A stretch of DNA of 64,000 nucleotides from Chitinophagaceae bacterium (GTDB lineage Bacteria; Bacteroidota; Bacteroidia; Chitinophagales; Chitinophagaceae), in NCBI GenBank assembly GCA_017307755.1, contig JAFKGQ010000008.1, positions 452,230 to 516,229 of the forward strand, given 5' to 3'. Positions 61,339-64,000 of this stretch are shown in pieces. How positions within the stretch are numbered: the first letter of the stretch is position 1; each line of letters opens with the position of its first letter. The translations under genes and the position numbers were made by a program. The notes beneath the pieces were generated by a model. That model was given only the letters and a program-made list of their open reading frames with translations, was not told where the DNA came from and did not search any database.

Positions 61339-62061
61339 TTATTGGGAACCCAGGTCAGCCCTTATAAATAACATTTCCGACCATACATGGTCGATCTCTT
61401 CCTTTATAGCCGACAGATAAGACGATTCATAAGACCCTGCGCCATTTTCCGCCTCATATCTTTCCTTGAATGGCTTGCGGAACCCCTTTTCTCTCTCCTT
61501 CAAACCCTGTTTGTATCTTGTTGCGATCATATACTGCATCGGCCCGGAAGAGGCTGCAAGATATACTGCAACGGACTGGTTCCCGGCCGTCCAGGCCTTC
61601 TTTATCATCTTTATCTGATCTTCAACCTTATCTCCCCATCCGGGTTTTGGAAAGACATGTGTGACAGCGACCTTATCGGAATAATCCGTAAGCTGTACCG
61701 TACTCAATTCCTCCTGAAATTCCGCAAACAGAGAAGAGTACCGGTCCGTGAGAAGAGGAGCTACGTTCCTGTTCCAGTCGTTCATATGCTCTGCGCCGAG
61801 ATTGCCTCTTTTATCTATCTGATCCCAGGAATTAGGACCTTCATTTATCTGGTAGCCGCCTGCATCCGGGCCGGATTGAATTTCAAGGACCCGCCATTTC
61901 CAATCCCCCGTGTGATATTTCTGCGCATGGTTCATCAGCGCTTTTTCGAATTCAGCGATCTTGTCGATCTTGGGGAAATACCGCTCTACGGTGAGGACAT
62001 TTTTTGTCTGTCCAACTCCCATCAATGGCAGTAAAAGCCATGCAATAAGAAGCTTTCTCAT
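61339..62061 (-). CDS. Secreted protein of unknown function, possible ABM-like repeats
   Basis: A 240-residue protein with a signal peptide (MRKLLIAWLLLPLMGVGQ). The mature part may contain two ferredoxin-like alpha/beta halves: VERYFPKIDKIAEFEKALMN... and VTHVFPKPGWGDKVEDQIKM..., each a strand followed by a helix with KxxEFE/KVEDQ spacing, as in dimeric alpha-beta-barrel (ABM) proteins. There are no catalytic residues that I can identify. It ends five bases from the convergent WalJ-like gene. A 190-base AT-rich gap lies upstream. Confidence 0.6.
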   Translation of the reverse strand: MRKLLIAWLLLPLMGVGQTKNVLTVERYFPKIDKIAEFEKALMNHAQKYHTGDWKWRVLEIQSGPDAGGYQINEGPNSWDQIDKRGNLGAEHMNDWNRNVAPLLTDRYSSLFAEFQEELSTVQLTDYSDKVAVTHVFPKPGWGDKVEDQIKMIKKAWTAGNQSVAVYLAASSGPMQYMIATRYKQGLKEREKGFRKPFKERYEAENGAGSYESSYLSAIKEEIDHVWSEMLFIRADLGSQ

Positions 62062-62251
62062 TTTTTTAAAAGTTTAAAATGAATGAAGAGGGTTTGTGGT
62101 TGCGCAGTAAAATATTATACGGATGGAGACAGGTCTAAAAATAAAAGACCAATGGGAGAAGGTATTTAAGGTAATCTAAATTACATGTAATTTTTTAATA
62201 AAGCAAAATTTGTTAACGACTAGAGGCTTGCGCTCCTACAAGAGGCTCTAA

Positions 62252-63085
62252 TCACGCGCGAGCCACTGACTTCCGGAATTCGGACGGGCTAACCCCTTTG
62301 TATTTTGAAAAGAGCCTGCCCAGATGACTGGCGTCAGTAAACCCCAGCTCATGCACGATCTCGTTCACCTGCATATCGGTGTACTGCAGACGCGTCTCGA
62401 CCAGTCTCATCTTGTAGTTCATGATATACTGCTGGAGGCTCTCTCCCGTCTGGGTCTTAAAATACTCACCGACATAGGTAGGGCTGATATTGAATTGCGC
62501 GGCAATCTTCTCCACCTTCAATTGTTCAGGCAGATAGATGTTCTGATGGATATAGGTCAGCAGCTCGATGGACGGGGTCTTCTTACCATTCCCTGCCGCT
62601 GGCGTCATTAAAGTAATGTTCCGGGCCGTTATGGCAATGATCGTATTGATAAGATGCCGGATCACGTCGTCTCTATCCGGCTGCTGATTGACATGCTCCC
62701 GGATCAAGGCCTCCACCAGCGCCCGGATCAGGGGTTTGTCCGTCCTGTTATGGACGACGCAGCCCGGCAGATGGTTATGGTTGAGAAAGATAAACTCCAG
62801 CTTCCTTATCAGCTCCTTGCTTTGTGTCTTTAAAAAGCTGTCGGAAAAGCGTATAAAAAAGAACTTGGTTTCCTTATGCACTTCGAATCCATGGGTGTCC
62901 TGCGGAAATACCAGGAATAATTTGTCGGCTTTATACGGCAAAGTATGCTTATTGATACTTTGCATCCCCTTCCCCTCCAGAATAAATACCATCTCAAAAA
63001 AAGTATGCTTGTGCTCCTTAACAACATAGTCCTTTACCTGCAGGTATTCTATCTCAAAAGGGTGATATATGTTCTTTATTTCCAT
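62252..63085 (-). CDS. AraC-family transcriptional regulator
   Basis: 277 residues from the ATG at 63085 (MEIKNIYHPFEIEYLQV); an upstream in-frame TTG is less likely. The N-terminal part is a cupin sensor domain (KEHKHTFFEMVFILEGKGMQ, KLFLVFPQDTHGFEVHKETK). The C-terminal 100 residues hold two helix-turn-helix units: VEKIAAQFNISPTYVGEYFK and VNEIVHELGFTDASHLGRLF, then KYKGVSPSEFRKSV. The ligand is unknown. It is divergent from doxX across 87 bases and probably regulates it. Confidence 0.92.
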   Translation of the reverse strand: MEIKNIYHPFEIEYLQVKDYVVKEHKHTFFEMVFILEGKGMQSINKHTLPYKADKLFLVFPQDTHGFEVHKETKFFFIRFSDSFLKTQSKELIRKLEFIFLNHNHLPGCVVHNRTDKPLIRALVEALIREHVNQQPDRDDVIRHLINTIIAITARNITLMTPAAGNGKKTPSIELLTYIHQNIYLPEQLKVEKIAAQFNISPTYVGEYFKTQTGESLQQYIMNYKMRLVETRLQYTDMQVNEIVHELGFTDASHLGRLFSKYKGVSPSEFRKSVARA

Positions 63086-63172
63086 TCCTGTGATTTTACT
63101 AATCAATCCTGTCTTTATACAAGTGTGTCACCCGTTTTGTTGTCATCTTTGCTTTCATAAAAAATATAAACA

Positions 63173-63565
63173 ATGGATCACACCGCATTTTTGATCTTAA
63201 GACTTGCCGTTGGCGCCAGCATGTTCGGGCATGGATTGGTGCGACTGCCCAAACTCAACGGTTTTAGCCACTGGATGGTAGGGCTTTATGAAAAATCTAT
63301 GTTACCCATAGCCTTGGTGACGCCTTTTAGCTATATTTTGCCGATCCTCGAGTTCCTTATTGGGATATTCTTGTTGACCGGCCTTTTCACCAGGGCATCG
63401 CTCATCGCCGGCGCGCTGGTAATGATCGTCCTGATCCTGGGAACGACCCTTATAGAGAATTGGGATGCCCTCCCATCTCAGCTGATACATGCCGCATTTT
63501 TTGCCGTACTGTTGCAATACATCGGGAGCAATAGCTGGGCGCTGGATAGTCTGCTAAAGAGATGA
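63173..63565 (+). CDS. DoxX-family membrane protein
   Basis: A 130-residue protein with four membrane helices (about residues 5-22, 48-72, 74-92 and 104-122). GASMFGHGLVRLPKLNGFSH and ILPILEFLIGIFLLTGLFTR are typical of DoxX/MauE-type proteins, which are linked to quinone or thiol redox at the membrane. The divergent AraC gene suggests inducible expression. The broken nuclease gene follows 16 bases after its stop, on the opposite strand. Confidence 0.85.
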   Translation: MDHTAFLILRLAVGASMFGHGLVRLPKLNGFSHWMVGLYEKSMLPIALVTPFSYILPILEFLIGIFLLTGLFTRASLIAGALVMIVLILGTTLIENWDALPSQLIHAAFFAVLLQYIGSNSWALDSLLKR

Positions 63566-63580
63566 TGATATCCCTGGATC

Positions 63581-63859
63581 CTACGAGATTGACATGCGCC
63601 GGTACATATCCATTTGCCCAATGTCCTGATGGGTCAGCTTTCCGGCCTTGAGATCAATGAGCACAAAACATTTGAGCAGATAGTTGTAAAAAACAATGTC
63701 GATGAAAAAATGATCCGTTTCAGAACTTATATGGAACTGCCTGGACACAAAGGAAAAACCTTTACCGAGTTCCAGTAAAAATTGTTGAAGGTTGTCAATT
63801 AATGCAGCTTCGATTTCTATCTCTGTGGCCGATGCTGGCTGCGGCAAATCCAAAAAGTA
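63581..63859 (-). pseudogene. DUF1016/YhcG-type PDDEXK nuclease, truncated at both ends
   Basis: The frame reads YFLDLPQPASATEIEIEAAL and continues with FLLELGKGFSFVSRQ, DHFFIDIVFYN and KCFVLIDLKAGKLTHQDIGQ, then MDMY. This is the PD-(D/E)xK core of YhcG-like nucleases (Asp of FIDIVFY; D-x-K of LIDLKAG). No ATG exists; the 5' side is cut by the group II intron end. At the other side the match stops at MDMYRRM and a stop codon follows two residues later, whereas the family normally continues for dozens of residues. About 93 of an expected 330-350 residues remain. Confidence 0.75.
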
Positions 63860-64000
63860 GGGTAGGATGCCGGCGAGGTGGCTCTCGCTCCTTTTCCGAC
63901 ATCCCCCCTCCGAACCGGACTTGCGGCTTTCACCGCATCACGGCTCTCCAGTAACCTCTTCCGTCTTCGTTTTCAATGGTCTACCTGCATGTAGGTCATC
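63860..64000 (-). mobile_element. Group II intron, 3' end (domains V and VI)
   Basis: On the minus strand, 63947 to 63913 reads as domain V: a GAGCCG/CGGTTC basal stem containing the AGC triad, a TGCGGT-GAAA-GCCGCA upper stem with its GNRA tetraloop, and a two-base bulge; there is one extra base on the 5' side compared with the usual 34-mer. Domain VI follows (about 63907-63865) as a perfect 9-bp stem, GGATGTCGG/CCGGCATCC. The intron probably ends near CCTAC, 63857-63864. The rest, including any reverse transcriptase, lies beyond the window. Confidence 0.75.

Noticed and set aside
1..64000. tRNA, rRNA or CRISPR array
   Set aside because: Gaps were scanned by eye for cloverleaf ends, conserved rRNA blocks and regularly spaced repeats. 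None were seen, though a short tRNA cannot be excluded without a covariance-model scan.

Overview
The window is a chromosomal segment of a Bacteroidota bacterium, most likely of the family Chitinophagaceae. The evidence is a SusC/SusD pair, many secreted proteins with type A sorting domains of the type IX secretion system (T9SS), GldF/GldG gliding genes, promoter boxes of the TAnnTTTG type, few Shine-Dalgarno sequences, and a rather GC-rich base composition. The genus is inference. No rRNA, tRNA, CRISPR array or prophage was seen.

Layout. 1-6340: the end of a SusC transporter, SusD, a DUF3823 lipoprotein and a large secreted hydrolase-like protein, probably one nutrient-uptake operon. 6396-7960: two envelope lipoproteins (TPR; glycine zipper plus OmpA). 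8841-14340: a tight five-gene operon of three paralogous secreted phage-tail-collar-domain proteins, a subtilisin-like protease with a CUB domain, and a T9SS cargo protein. 14310-16763: a GldF-GldG fusion. 17348-24561: iscS, mce, an ankyrin protein and several T9SS cargo proteins. 24903-27685: the conserved acpP-fabF-rnc group, with repeat elements in both gaps. 28458-32442: a DUF4870 protein and mfd. 33094-36978: a 1294-residue secreted subtilase. 37122-41596: an oxidoreductase, glyS and a double SGNH esterase. 41681-42345: a toxin-antitoxin pair. 42351-46631: yfhO, dtd, phzF and a MazG-like gene in one operon. 46755-50277: arfB, then a lipoprotein, a membrane protein and a NarL-type two-component system. 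52008-62061: a polysaccharide flippase, two metallo-beta-lactamase-fold hydrolases, a 1200-residue propeller/barrel protein and a MacB-like permease. 62252-64000: an AraC regulator divergent from doxX, then a broken DUF1016 nuclease gene that abuts the 3' end of a group II intron running off the window.

What stands out. (1) A family of composite palindromic intergenic elements: a long inverted repeat whose arm sequence differs between copies but whose loop usually carries a promoter-like TAnnTTT box, followed by two short hairpins whose stems also change while keeping their pairing. All copies have the same orientation relative to the genes around them. (2) The collar-triplet/protease operon, in which all three collar proteins stop at the same place. 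(3) A 1200-residue protein that looks like an inactive gluzincin-type domain joined to a beta-propeller and an outer-membrane barrel. (4) The group II intron end. (5) An orphan promoter-terminator pair that suggests a small RNA near 17.1 kb.
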